Shown: piece after piece, positions 1 through 6,258 of the stretch
Layout: each line of letters opens with the position of its first letter
How positions within the stretch are numbered: the first letter of the stretch is position 1
NCBI GenBank assembly: GCA_945866505.1
Contig: CAMBHH010000181.1
Span: forward strand, 1-6,896
Direction of reading: 5' to 3'
DNA: 6,896 nucleotides
DNA from: Flavobacterium psychrophilum
Lineage (GTDB): Bacteria > Bacteroidota > Bacteroidia > Flavobacteriales > Flavobacteriaceae
Notes under the pieces: model-generated
Database searches by the model: none
The model's input: the letters and a program-made list of their open reading frames with translations, nothing else
What the model was told of the DNA's origin: nothing
Translations under genes and position numbers: made by a program

Positions 1-441
1 GTGATTGATGGAGAAGCGGAATTGCTTGCAGGATTTGAATTCAACATTAGAGGGAAACTGGGAACCAGTTTATTTGCCCCATTTGTAGGAGCAATTGACC
101 GTGCTTCTGGGGATATCACTGTTGATTTGGATTCATTTATTCCGGCAAATATGATTGCTGCACCAACTGGAACCACTCATTACAAAATCATTTCAGCTGG
201 TGCCGAAATTGATTTTGAAGCCGAAACATTTGTTGAAGCTCATTCCGAAACTGCGATTTTACCTTGGGATGCTGTTGCTACGGCAGCCATCAACCAGGTG
301 AATACCGTTACTCCGGGAAGTACCAAACCTTTGTTCTTGGCTTTGGGAGTTGAGTTTTACCAAGAGGTAAATGGACAAATGTACGCCTTGAGAAATGGTG
401 CTTATAATCCATTATCATTGGTTCAGGTGAGCGGATTGTAG
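1..441 (+). CDS. C-terminal part of a Bacteroidota conserved hypothetical protein (cut by the window edge)
   Basis: The frame is open from base 1 and ends with TAG at 439-441. The GTG at base 1 is probably an internal valine codon, so the 146 residues seen are most likely the C-terminal part of a longer protein. The segment is rich in beta-prone residues and glycine, has no membrane segment and no cysteine, and ends in a conserved-looking block (FYQEVNGQMYALRNGAYNPL). From memory it resembles Bacteroidota hypothetical proteins of roughly 250 residues that often lie just before a DUF5675 gene; I know no function for them. The next gene starts one base after the stop, so the two are surely co-transcribed and probably translationally coupled. 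The coding frame is secure; the family assignment is from recall and only moderate. Confidence 0.75.
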   Translation: MIDGEAELLAGFEFNIRGKLGTSLFAPFVGAIDRASGDITVDLDSFIPANMIAAPTGTTHYKIISAGAEIDFEAETFVEAHSETAILPWDAVATAAINQVNTVTPGSTKPLFLALGVEFYQEVNGQMYALRNGAYNPLSLVQVSGL

Positions 442-442
442 A

Positions 443-838
443 ATGGTCATCGTACTACAAAGAACTTATTTCCCTGACGGAACTAACGGAAAACTCGAAT
501 GTGAAGGTAAATTCATTTGCTCTACAATTGAGCTACCTTGGATGGAAAACCAGAAAAGGGTTTCCTGTATTCCGGAAGGGAAATATTTTATAAAAAAACG
601 ATACAGCAAGAAGTTTCAGCGGCATTTGGAAGTATTGGATGTGAAAAACAGAAGCTTGATTTTGTTTCACCCTGCCAATAATGCCTTGCAAGAATTGAAT
701 GGTTGTATTGCTCCAGTAACAAAACTTTCTGGACCTGGTTTAGGTCTAATGTCTAGAAAAGCTTATATCAAATTAAAAGAATTGGTATATAAAGCTTTGG
801 ACAGTAATGAAAGTGTTGAATTGATTGTGAAATCTTAA
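443..838 (+). CDS. DUF5675 family protein
   Basis: This 131-residue protein starts at ATG 443, one base after the previous stop. Its pattern matches what I recall of DUF5675: an N-terminal beta strand with RTYFPDGTNGKL, then TIELPW, then CIPEGKY with a run of basic residues (KKRYSKKFQRH), then LILFHPANN followed by NGCIAP, and a GPGLGL stretch. There is no signal peptide or membrane segment, so it acts in the cytoplasm or is released by other means. DUF5675 genes are common in phages and phage-like clusters, but their reaction is not established. His76 with Gly87-Cys88-Ile89 recalls the His...GC motif of YkuD-type L,D-transpeptidases, which would fit a cell-wall role; this is inference. Family call fairly sure, function unknown. 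Confidence 0.85.
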   Translation: MVIVLQRTYFPDGTNGKLECEGKFICSTIELPWMENQKRVSCIPEGKYFIKKRYSKKFQRHLEVLDVKNRSLILFHPANNALQELNGCIAPVTKLSGPGLGLMSRKAYIKLKELVYKALDSNESVELIVKS

Positions 839-849
839 ATATAAAAATT

Positions 850-1083
850 ATGAATATAGTTGAAAGAGCAAAAGCTCCAACCCCGAAGTTTTTCAAGATT
901 TTAAGAAGTATTGGCTTGGCATTATTGGCCATTAGCGGAACAGTTGTAGCTGCGCCAATTGTTATGCCAGCAACCGTGGTAACCGTTGCAGGATATATGG
1001 CAGTTGCAGGAGGTGTTATTTCTGCTGTTAGCCAAATGACAGTAACTGAAGACAGCCAAAATAGACCTAGAGATGGAGACTAA
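850..1083 (+). CDS. small hydrophobic membrane protein, holin-like in layout
   Basis: This 77-residue protein starts at ATG 850, eleven bases after the DUF5675 stop, behind an A/T-rich leader without a Shine-Dalgarno sequence. A basic N-terminus (residues 1-19, with several Lys and Arg) precedes two hydrophobic stretches, about residues 20-37 and 42-62, rich in Ala, Val and Gly. The C-terminal tail is short and polar (TEDSQNRPRDGD). This gives a predicted hairpin of two membrane segments. Small two-segment membrane proteins next to wall-active or phage genes are often holins or holin-like, but I do not recognise a named family. The 3' end overlaps the next small gene by 11 nt, which supports it as a real translated gene in an operon. 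Alternatives are a membrane anchor or a small toxin. Confidence 0.7.
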   Translation: MNIVERAKAPTPKFFKILRSIGLALLAISGTVVAAPIVMPATVVTVAGYMAVAGGVISAVSQMTVTEDSQNRPRDGD

Positions 1084-1249
1084 TATTTCCCTCCGAACTG
1101 GAACCGTATCAGGAACTTTTTTGAGTGTTTTACCTAATATACTTTCAGAAGATATTGCTAAAACAATTATCTTGGCAGTTCTTGGCGCAACTGTAAGTTT
1201 TATGGTTTCCCTCCTATTGAAATGGTTGACAAAACGTAAAAATAAATGA
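1073..1249 (+). CDS. very small single-span membrane protein overlapping the previous gene
   Basis: ATG 1073 opens a 58-codon frame ending with TGA at 1247-1249, starting 11 nt before the stop of the upstream small membrane protein. The N-terminal half (METNISLRTGTVSGTFLSVL) is polar to mildly hydrophobic. Residues about 31-49 (TIILAVLGATVSFMVSLLL) form one clear membrane segment, followed by a strongly basic tail (KWLTKRKNK). Positive charge at the C-terminal end predicts that the tail stays in the cytoplasm. The overlapping start, the same strand and the good membrane topology argue that this is a real gene and not chance. I do not recognise a family; with its neighbour it could form a two-component holin or pore-like pair. 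It is the last gene of the operon before the terminator. Confidence 0.6.
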   Translation: METNISLRTGTVSGTFLSVLPNILSEDIAKTIILAVLGATVSFMVSLLLKWLTKRKNK

Positions 1250-1350
1250 CTATGTTTTAGTTAGCAACTTTACAATACTAATGAATAAAGCCTAGTTGTG
1301 AGCATACTAAACCCAAAAGTTTTGACAAATTTATATTTAATTTTGATAAT

Positions 1351-1385
1351 AATGAGCTCGATATTGTATCGGGCTCATTTTGTTT
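1351..1385 (+). terminator. Rho-independent terminator of the left operon
   Basis: Arms AATGAGCTCGAT (1351-1362) and ATCGGGCTCATT (1368-1379) pair over 12 bp with one G-U pair around the loop ATTGT, and T-rich TTTGTTT follows. It lies about 100 nt after the last + strand gene. Read on the - strand the same hairpin lacks a clean T run, so its main role should be to end the + strand transcript. It may also shield the convergent operon. Confidence 0.85.
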
Positions 1386-1402
1386 AATTAGCTACACCGT
1401 TT

Positions 1403-1421
1403 ATGTCTGTTGTGCGTTTGG
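1403..1421 (+). repeat. left copy of a short repeat flanking the nuclease-helicase pair
   Basis: ATGTCTGTTGTGCGTTTGG here matches the stretch at 5307-5327 in the same orientation: both have ATGTC, a pyrimidine and G, then TTGTGCGTT and GG. They differ by a 3-nt indel and a 1-nt indel. This copy lies about 90 nt beyond the 3' end of the helicase gene. It may mark the edge of a gene cassette; the length is short, so chance similarity is possible. Confidence 0.35.
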
Positions 1422-1510
1422 TTGGCAAATTTTTTGGCTAGTTTTGGTCTTATCTTGTTTTTTGTATAGCCTGCCACTATGCTTAACTATGAAGAATTGG
1501 CAATTTTTAC

Positions 1511-3349
1511 CTACCACTCAGTATCATCGGTCTCATTGATTTCCGCCAAAGAAGCCAACGCCTTATATCTTTTAAAAACATCCAAGCTGTCTTTTATTTC
1601 ATCGTATTCTTCGTGTTCTATAAGCTCATCATCAATTATATCAAACACCTTGTAATTAGAGATAACAAAACATTTTTTGATAGCTCTTGTAATAGCAACA
1701 TTTAATCGGTTTGGGCTGTAGAAAAAGTCCAAACGTCTCATTGATTCCAAAGGATGAGAATTGGCAAAACTATAAATGATATAATTTCTTTCTTGCCCTT
1801 GCATACCGTCTACCGTGTCAACTAACAATATATCAAAAGGCTTGGAAATAGAATTTGGCAGTACTTTTTTAACCTCCCTTTTGATTTCTCTTACTTGTGC
1901 TCTGTAAGGCGATATAATCCCTATATCTTTGATGTTTACACCGTTATATAAAAGATCGGAAACCAATTCTGCAACAAGTTTGGCTTCGTGTGGAGACCGA
2001 CCATTTGCATCAAAAACATTATGCAAAATCAGCTTATGAGGTTCGCTATTTAAAATTTCAGAATGATGATTACATTGATAGCTGGCATTATCTTCCTGCG
2101 TGGTAGTTGCCGATTGAAGCAAATTATTGTAGAACAAAGTATTTGGAATTTTCATAAGTGACCTGTTCAGACGATAAGAGGTATTGAGAAGATTGATTTC
2201 ATTGGGATAAATACGTGCCAATCTACTAAAAATTGATTCAGCAAACATTTCATTATTTGAACCTTTTGGAATGATGGGGTCAAGTTGCTTATGGTCTCCA
2301 ACAAAAATGTATTTCCCTGTTCTGCACATTGCTGCAATAGACAAAGGAATACTTAATTGTGCAGCTTCATCGATGATACATACATCGAACTTCCAACCAT
2401 CCAATTTTTTACTTCCCGGATAACACAATGAATAGGCAGTTGAGCCAATAGCAATTCCCTTCTGGCTGAAATTCGAGTTGTTTATATAGCTTGCATAAGT
2501 TACTCGTGATTTCTTGGCTATATATGGATTTTCTTGTACTTCTTTGTTATTCGCTTTCTCTCCGATTTTTATGACCTTACTGTTATCTTTTACTTTTGTA
2601 GCAACAGCATTTAAACAGTTATTGATCGCTGTATGTGTTGGTGCAGTAACAAAAACTTTTAATCCACAATCAACTAAGTGTTTTACGATATTACCAATAG
2701 TTTCTGTTTTTCCTGTACCGGGAGGGCCTTGAATTATACAAAAATCACTTGCATTAATAGACTTCAAATAAGCCGTGTTTTGTGAATCATTTAAATATCC
2801 AACTCTTTGCGAATAGCTTTGATACGTATTTCTTGTTCTTCCGTTAAGGAAGTTTTCAATTTTACGCAATGTTGTGTCATTGTTTTTTAAAACCTCTACT
2901 GCTGTCAAAAGAAGCTTTGTACTGATATCCGTTTTTACTGTATTTATTTCCCAATTATTTTTCGGATATTTATCACTGTCAATGTAACAATGCTTTACGT
3001 TAAAGTCATTGGGCTTTAATATAAAGTTTTCTGTACTATCCTCTTCAATATCCATTTCAAAGCGATACGAGCCATTACTCAAAACTACGGAACTACCTTC
3101 TTTGAATTTTGAGATGTTATTGTCGCAAAATATCTTTACTGTTGAAATGTAATTTTGTGAGTCAGAAAGCTGGTAACACCATTGGTTTGGCATACCTTCA
3201 TAAAATTCCATTTCAACACGCAGATTGGTCATTGTTACACCCTTGGCAACCCTTTCGTCTATGGGTAATTTCTTTTGCTCTTCAAAATCCTTGAGGTTTT
3301 TAGCAAATTCAATTTCAATTGCCGCCTGAAATTCTTTTAGTACGTCCAT
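1511..3349 (-). CDS. SF1B Upf1/Dna2-like helicase, second gene of the nuclease-helicase operon
   Basis: This 612-residue protein should unwind DNA, RNA or a hybrid using ATP. Visible in order: a beta-rich N-terminal domain (about 37-112, OB/stalk-like as in Upf1 relatives); a Q-motif region with Gln190 (LNDSQNTAYL); Walker A GPPGTGKT at 208-215; motif Ia VTAPTHTAINN at 234-244; Walker B DEAAQ at 327-331; motif III GDHKQL at 351-356; SYRLN at 391; motif IV IISPYRAQV at 478-486; motif V VDTVDGMQGQE at 510-520; and motif VI NRLNVAITRA at 547-556. DEAAQ and the GMQGQE and VAITRA forms place it with the AAA_11/AAA_12 (Upf1, Dna2, SMUBP2) branch rather than UvrD. No nuclease domain is fused to it. 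Its ATG (3347-3349) follows the upstream nuclease stop by one base, so the two are translated together. All catalytic motifs look intact; family sure, substrate unknown. Confidence 0.93.
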   Translation of the reverse strand: MDVLKEFQAAIEIEFAKNLKDFEEQKKLPIDERVAKGVTMTNLRVEMEFYEGMPNQWCYQLSDSQNYISTVKIFCDNNISKFKEGSSVVLSNGSYRFEMDIEEDSTENFILKPNDFNVKHCYIDSDKYPKNNWEINTVKTDISTKLLLTAVEVLKNNDTTLRKIENFLNGRTRNTYQSYSQRVGYLNDSQNTAYLKSINASDFCIIQGPPGTGKTETIGNIVKHLVDCGLKVFVTAPTHTAINNCLNAVATKVKDNSKVIKIGEKANNKEVQENPYIAKKSRVTYASYINNSNFSQKGIAIGSTAYSLCYPGSKKLDGWKFDVCIIDEAAQLSIPLSIAAMCRTGKYIFVGDHKQLDPIIPKGSNNEMFAESIFSRLARIYPNEINLLNTSYRLNRSLMKIPNTLFYNNLLQSATTTQEDNASYQCNHHSEILNSEPHKLILHNVFDANGRSPHEAKLVAELVSDLLYNGVNIKDIGIISPYRAQVREIKREVKKVLPNSISKPFDILLVDTVDGMQGQERNYIIYSFANSHPLESMRRLDFFYSPNRLNVAITRAIKKCFVISNYKVFDIIDDELIEHEEYDEIKDSLDVFKRYKALASLAEINETDDTEW

Positions 3350-3350
3350 T

Positions 3351-5192
3351 TTATATTTTTATTTTAATTGAGTTTAAAATTATGTTCGTTTCTTTCTTCA
3401 TTATAGGCACATCCACAATATGGTAGTCAGAATAGTTTTCGTGTAATACTACCAGCTTCATTGAAGAAATTTTCATTCCATAATCCGTTTCAGCTATGTG
3501 CTTATATATGTTCTGTTGAAGGCAGTACCTGTTGAAACTTGAATTATCCAAGGAGCTTAATTCAGATAAGGCATAGCCATACCCGAAAATTCTCGGTCGA
3601 CCATCAATGATGAGTTTTTTACTTCTTTTCCAGTCAAGCATTACATATTCGTCTTTGTTCTCTTTTTTGAAAAGACAGTCAATTGTCCCTGCTACGTTAT
3701 ACTTGTTGGAGAAAATCATTTTTTCAGCATCATAGAATAGGAGGTTTCTTTGCTTAATTTCTTTGTTGAAGAAATCAAGAAACAACGAAAACTCTTTTGA
3801 ATCTGAATCAAACTCAGTTTGCTTTAAATAGTTTTCTATTTGGTTATGAAGAAACGTTCCCTTCTCAGCAGCTTCATCCCGAATTAAGAGGTATTCATCT
3901 AGTACATCTTCCTCCGTTCTATTTTCCTCTTCCGCTTTTCTTTCAATGTACCTCTTTAAATCAAATGGGAAGAAGCGTTCAATTAGTGTTGTTACAGAAA
4001 TATACTCTGCATTACCCGTTTCATCTTTCGGGTGAAGATATTTATGCGATTCTTCATCAAATGCAATACTACTGTTCCAATTGTCAAACTGGAATTTCTT
4101 AGTTCTTTGAATTACACTTTCAATACTTTCGCTTTCTTCTATGTTAATTTCTATTTCCTTGTTGCTGTATTGCTTTTGGAATCTTTCTATACCTAAATAC
4201 TTTTCGCGGTAATATACCTTTTGCCATTTTATACATTGGTTATAGTCCCACTGATTTTCCTTTTGACAAGTTGTATCTTTAACAAATATTCTATTGTATA
4301 ATGAGTGAAGAACATTTTTTATGTAATCAATACACTGGTAAGCTTGACAATGAACTTGTTTTTCGGTAAATCTAATTACAATCCATCCGCTTTCGATAAA
4401 AAACAAATCCCTGATAATATCCTGCTTAAACTCATCCTCAGGATTGATGTAGTGTGTCGGATATCTGTAATACCCGTCATAAGGTTCATCAATTTCAATA
4501 TCTATATAGAGGTTTAAACTTTTATCAAATAAAACAATGTCTGGTTCATACGGCTTATTGAAATTTGGTATTACTATATGAACATTGTTGGTAAATTCAA
4601 TGTCTGTGATATGTTGTTTGAGTTGATTAAAAAAGTCATTCTCCTTGTATCCCTTTTGATTTGAACGACCAGTTCTTGGAAGTTTTAAAATCGTGTTTTG
4701 TTTGGGCATTTTCACTACAGGATAGAGGTATTGTTCCTCTTGTGTAAAATGATTATTAGGGTTAAACAAAATTCTTAAGTCGTCTGTTTGCTCCTGATTC
4801 GCCTCAGACTTAATTATTTGTTTTATAAATTCTTGAGGTGACCTTTCTTGCTCTTGGCCTGGTGCCTTTTTTACTTTGTTATATTGACTTGGATACTCTT
4901 TTTGAGGCCATTCTTTTTCTTTGAATGGTAATTTTATTTCAGTTCCTTTTTTCGCTTTACCATAAACTTTTACCTGCTCCTCTACAATTGGTTGGACCTT
5001 TTGTTTGTCAATTTCCTTTAATTCTCTCTTCGAAAGTTTGTGTTTTACCCAATCTTGTTTTATCTCGGTGAAAAATTCACTCTTTTTTTCTTTTGTTAGC
5101 TCAGCAGGTGATTTAACCCCATAAAATCTCATCTTCTCTATAAAAAAGTCTCTATACTCTTTCTGAAGTGCAGATAGCTTTCTTTCGTTCAT
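3351..5192 (-). CDS. dual-nuclease protein: Vsr/DUF559-like domain plus RecB/Cas4-like PD-(D/E)xK domain
   Basis: From ATG 5190-5192 the product has 613 residues. An N-terminal helical, Lys/Glu-rich part (about 1-110, with GVKSPAEL and KKSEFF) is followed by a first nuclease fold: Glu184 in a KENDFF helix, PYEPD with Asp218, IEIDEPYDG with Glu233 and Asp235, His247, RDLFF, and GWIVIRF near 269-275. That is the layout of Vsr/DUF559-type restriction folds. A second nuclease (about 375-600) begins with FDEESHKY and SVTTLI and shows His449 and Glu453 (GTFLHNQIE), Glu490, GTID with Asp505, DWK at 520-522 and QQNIY (Gln559, Tyr563). These are the RecB-family motifs, including QxxxY. No four-cysteine Fe-S set is evident. 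The frame runs on upstream to a TTG at 5306, but that part crosses a repeat-like stretch, so the ATG is preferred. Cleavage of invading DNA is inferred. Confidence 0.88.
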   Translation of the reverse strand: MNERKLSALQKEYRDFFIEKMRFYGVKSPAELTKEKKSEFFTEIKQDWVKHKLSKRELKEIDKQKVQPIVEEQVKVYGKAKKGTEIKLPFKEKEWPQKEYPSQYNKVKKAPGQEQERSPQEFIKQIIKSEANQEQTDDLRILFNPNNHFTQEEQYLYPVVKMPKQNTILKLPRTGRSNQKGYKENDFFNQLKQHITDIEFTNNVHIVIPNFNKPYEPDIVLFDKSLNLYIDIEIDEPYDGYYRYPTHYINPEDEFKQDIIRDLFFIESGWIVIRFTEKQVHCQAYQCIDYIKNVLHSLYNRIFVKDTTCQKENQWDYNQCIKWQKVYYREKYLGIERFQKQYSNKEIEINIEESESIESVIQRTKKFQFDNWNSSIAFDEESHKYLHPKDETGNAEYISVTTLIERFFPFDLKRYIERKAEEENRTEEDVLDEYLLIRDEAAEKGTFLHNQIENYLKQTEFDSDSKEFSLFLDFFNKEIKQRNLLFYDAEKMIFSNKYNVAGTIDCLFKKENKDEYVMLDWKRSKKLIIDGRPRIFGYGYALSELSSLDNSSFNRYCLQQNIYKHIAETDYGMKISSMKLVVLHENYSDYHIVDVPIMKKETNIILNSIKIKI

Positions 5193-5306
5193 TGGAATTT
5201 GACTTGTGAGGTTAGTTGTGTTTTTAGCACTAATTCCTTGGGTGTGTGGGTAAAAAAACGGCTCTTTTGCAAACTTTGGTCGTGTGTTGCTTTGAGCGGT
5301 TTGCAA

Positions 5307-5327
5307 ATGTCCGGTTTTGTGCGTTGG
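5307..5327 (+). repeat. right copy of the short repeat flanking the nuclease-helicase pair
   Basis: This stretch, reading ATGTCCG then GTT then TTGTGCGTTGG, matches 1403-1421 in the same orientation with two small indels. It lies about 115 nt upstream of the preferred nuclease ATG, so the two copies bracket the pair. A TTTGCAAA word overlaps its edge. Cassette-boundary status is inferred only. Confidence 0.35.
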
Positions 5328-5491
5328 CTGTTCATTTTATCGTTTTTCTTTGCTTTCTTTATTTAGCAAATTGTCCTATATCGTCTGTTTTTTTTAAATT
5401 GGCAGTAACTTATAGATTAGCCTAACTAAATTATCACAATCTATCCTTATTTAGGTGTCTTTGTATGACAAATTACAGTTTTTATTACTTT

Positions 5492-5499
5492 CAAAGATA
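5492..5499 (-). promoter_or_regulatory. possible Bacteroidota-type -7 element for the nuclease-helicase operon
   Basis: On the - strand the bases read TATCTTTG, an exact fit to TAnnTTTG, the -7 consensus of Bacteroidota sigma-ABfr promoters. It lies 27 nt after the DUF6943-like stop and points at the nuclease gene. The nearest upstream TTG is only 13 nt away, closer than the usual spacing, so the -33 part is poor. Use of this site would give a leader of nearly 300 nt. Confidence 0.35.
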
Positions 5500-5525
5500 C
5501 ATATTTATACTACAAGAATTGTTTT

Positions 5526-5948
5526 TTATTTCCTCCAATAGCGGTTTAAAATGGCTCTACGCATTTCATTGATAAGGTTAATGTTTTTATGCAGTTGATC
5601 CTCCTTCTGTTCCAGCAATCTCAGCGCCAGGACTTGTTTCAAATGCAGCTCGTGTTCTTGCATCATTTCATTCACTTTACAATCAAAATCTTTCTTGAAA
5701 TCGTTGATGCGTAAAAAAGGAATTACGGACCCGATTAAAAATTGGTGCCAGAAATTGGATTTCCAAAGACTGTAGGCAAGCCAGTAGATCGTTTCGGCAT
5801 CCTTTTCGTCTGGACATAGGATAACAAAGCTGTTGGTAAAAGGTTCTTTTTGGGGCTTGCCGGAATTCATTCCTTTGTTGAGGATAAAGATTTGGTTTCC
5901 CTTGTATGCAGTGTCTTTTTGGTGGGTCTTGATGATGAAATTTGGCAT
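5526..5948 (-). CDS. DUF6943-like protein, mobile-element associated
   Basis: This 140-residue protein starts at ATG 5946-5948 and ends with TAA. The N-terminal half shows FIIKTHQKDTAYKGN, FILNKGMNSGKP, a short stretch with NSFVIL, then IYWLAYSLWKS and GSVIPFLRI. The C-terminal third (about 82-135) is helical and charged and may form a coiled coil (Glu, Gln and Leu rich, ending MRRAILNRYW). The NKGxNSGKP and GSVIPF blocks match what I recall of DUF6943, a Bacteroidota family often encoded in integrative conjugative elements; no function is known to me. There is no signal peptide or true membrane span. It shares a strand with the nuclease-helicase pair but is separated by more than 300 nt, so it is probably a separate transcript. 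The long unusual non-coding stretch upstream supports an ICE-like context. Confidence 0.75.
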   Translation of the reverse strand: MPNFIIKTHQKDTAYKGNQIFILNKGMNSGKPQKEPFTNSFVILCPDEKDAETIYWLAYSLWKSNFWHQFLIGSVIPFLRINDFKKDFDCKVNEMMQEHELHLKQVLALRLLEQKEDQLHKNINLINEMRRAILNRYWRK

Positions 5949-5977
5949 AGTGCTGTTGGTTTGAAAAATTTGACTTA

Positions 5978-6123
5978 ATTTTTTTGAAAAGAAAAAAGAG
6001 AAAAAAAGAAAGCCATATAATCAGCAGAAATGACGAACGGGAATGGAGGAAGGCACGACCGACTGGAAGTGAGGAATGGATGCTAAATTTGCTGGATTTT
6101 TTTCTCTTTCTTTTCAAGAAAAT
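5978..6123. repeat. long inverted repeat of purine and pyrimidine tracts upstream of the DUF6943-like gene
   Basis: The left arm 5978-6007 (including TTGAAAAG, GAGAAAAAAA) and the right arm 6097-6123 (including TTTTTTTCTC, CTTTTCAA) are reverse complements over about 27 bp, with one mismatch and a 3-nt length difference. They enclose about 89 nt that include one copy of the 24-nt direct repeat. In RNA either strand could fold into a long hairpin. The arms are of low complexity, which lowers the weight. Confidence 0.5.
6045..6068 (+). repeat. 24-nt direct repeat, copy 1
   Basis: Begins GGAGGAAGG and ends ACGACCGACTGGAA. It is identical to 6732-6755 except for one base (C here at 6054, A there). 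Confidence 0.8.
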
Positions 6124-6223
6124 GCACCATAGTTATCGTGAAAGATTTTAACACCCCCAAGCACCGCAAGGAATGGAGCTAAAATGAAGCGTTAGCGGAA
6201 TTATAGCGAAATGAATGAGGAGC

Positions 6224-6258
6224 GCAGTGGCGGGGTTGCGGCAATCGAACAGCCACGC
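6224..6258 (+). other. GC-rich hairpin within the purine-skewed region
   Basis: GCAGTGGC (6224-6231) pairs with GCCACGC (6252-6258) over 7 bp with one bulged A, around a 20-nt G-rich loop. It is the most GC-rich spot of the region. A small hairpin of this kind could belong to a transfer origin or a structured RNA; there is no nick-site motif I can name. Confidence 0.3.

Larger units (their letters stand above)
5193..5525. other. intergenic leader of the nuclease-helicase operon
   Basis: These 333 nt separate the DUF6943-like gene from the nuclease ATG. On the - strand they hold a possible promoter near 5499, an AT-rich stretch, and close to the gene a C/A-rich, T-poor stretch (about 5225-5330) with TTTGCAAA twice (5266-5273 and 5300-5307). 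A weak arm pair, TAGATT and AATCTA near 5412-5440, is also present. The nuclease frame stays open through 5193-5306, but only from a TTG. No other convincing gene is seen. Confidence 0.5.

Noticed and set aside
1322..1350. TTGACA-N17-GATAAT, a near-ideal sigma70-like promoter, with TAATTTTG inside it
   Set aside because: It lies directly before a terminator hairpin with no + strand gene after it, and Bacteroidota do not use this promoter type; AT-rich chance is likely.
1511..3349. Gabija GajB or other UvrD-type helicase
   Set aside because: The DEAAQ Walker B, GMQGQE and VAITRA motifs belong to the Upf1/Dna2 branch, and no TOPRIM/ATPase partner (GajA) is present.
5225..5330. CRISPR-like array suggested by the repeated TTTGCAAA
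   Set aside because: Only two 8-nt copies, with no regular spacing or long repeats and no cas genes; the RecB/Cas4-like domain belongs to the larger nuclease protein.
1391..5340. Integron attC-like sites around the nuclease-helicase pair
   Set aside because: The flanking repeats lack the conserved attC core sites and paired arms, so only a generic cassette-edge idea is kept.
5683..6117. - strand frame of 144 codons overlapping the DUF6943-like gene
   Set aside because: It lies in another frame of a better-supported gene, and its N-terminal half is translated from the repeat and homopolymer tracts.
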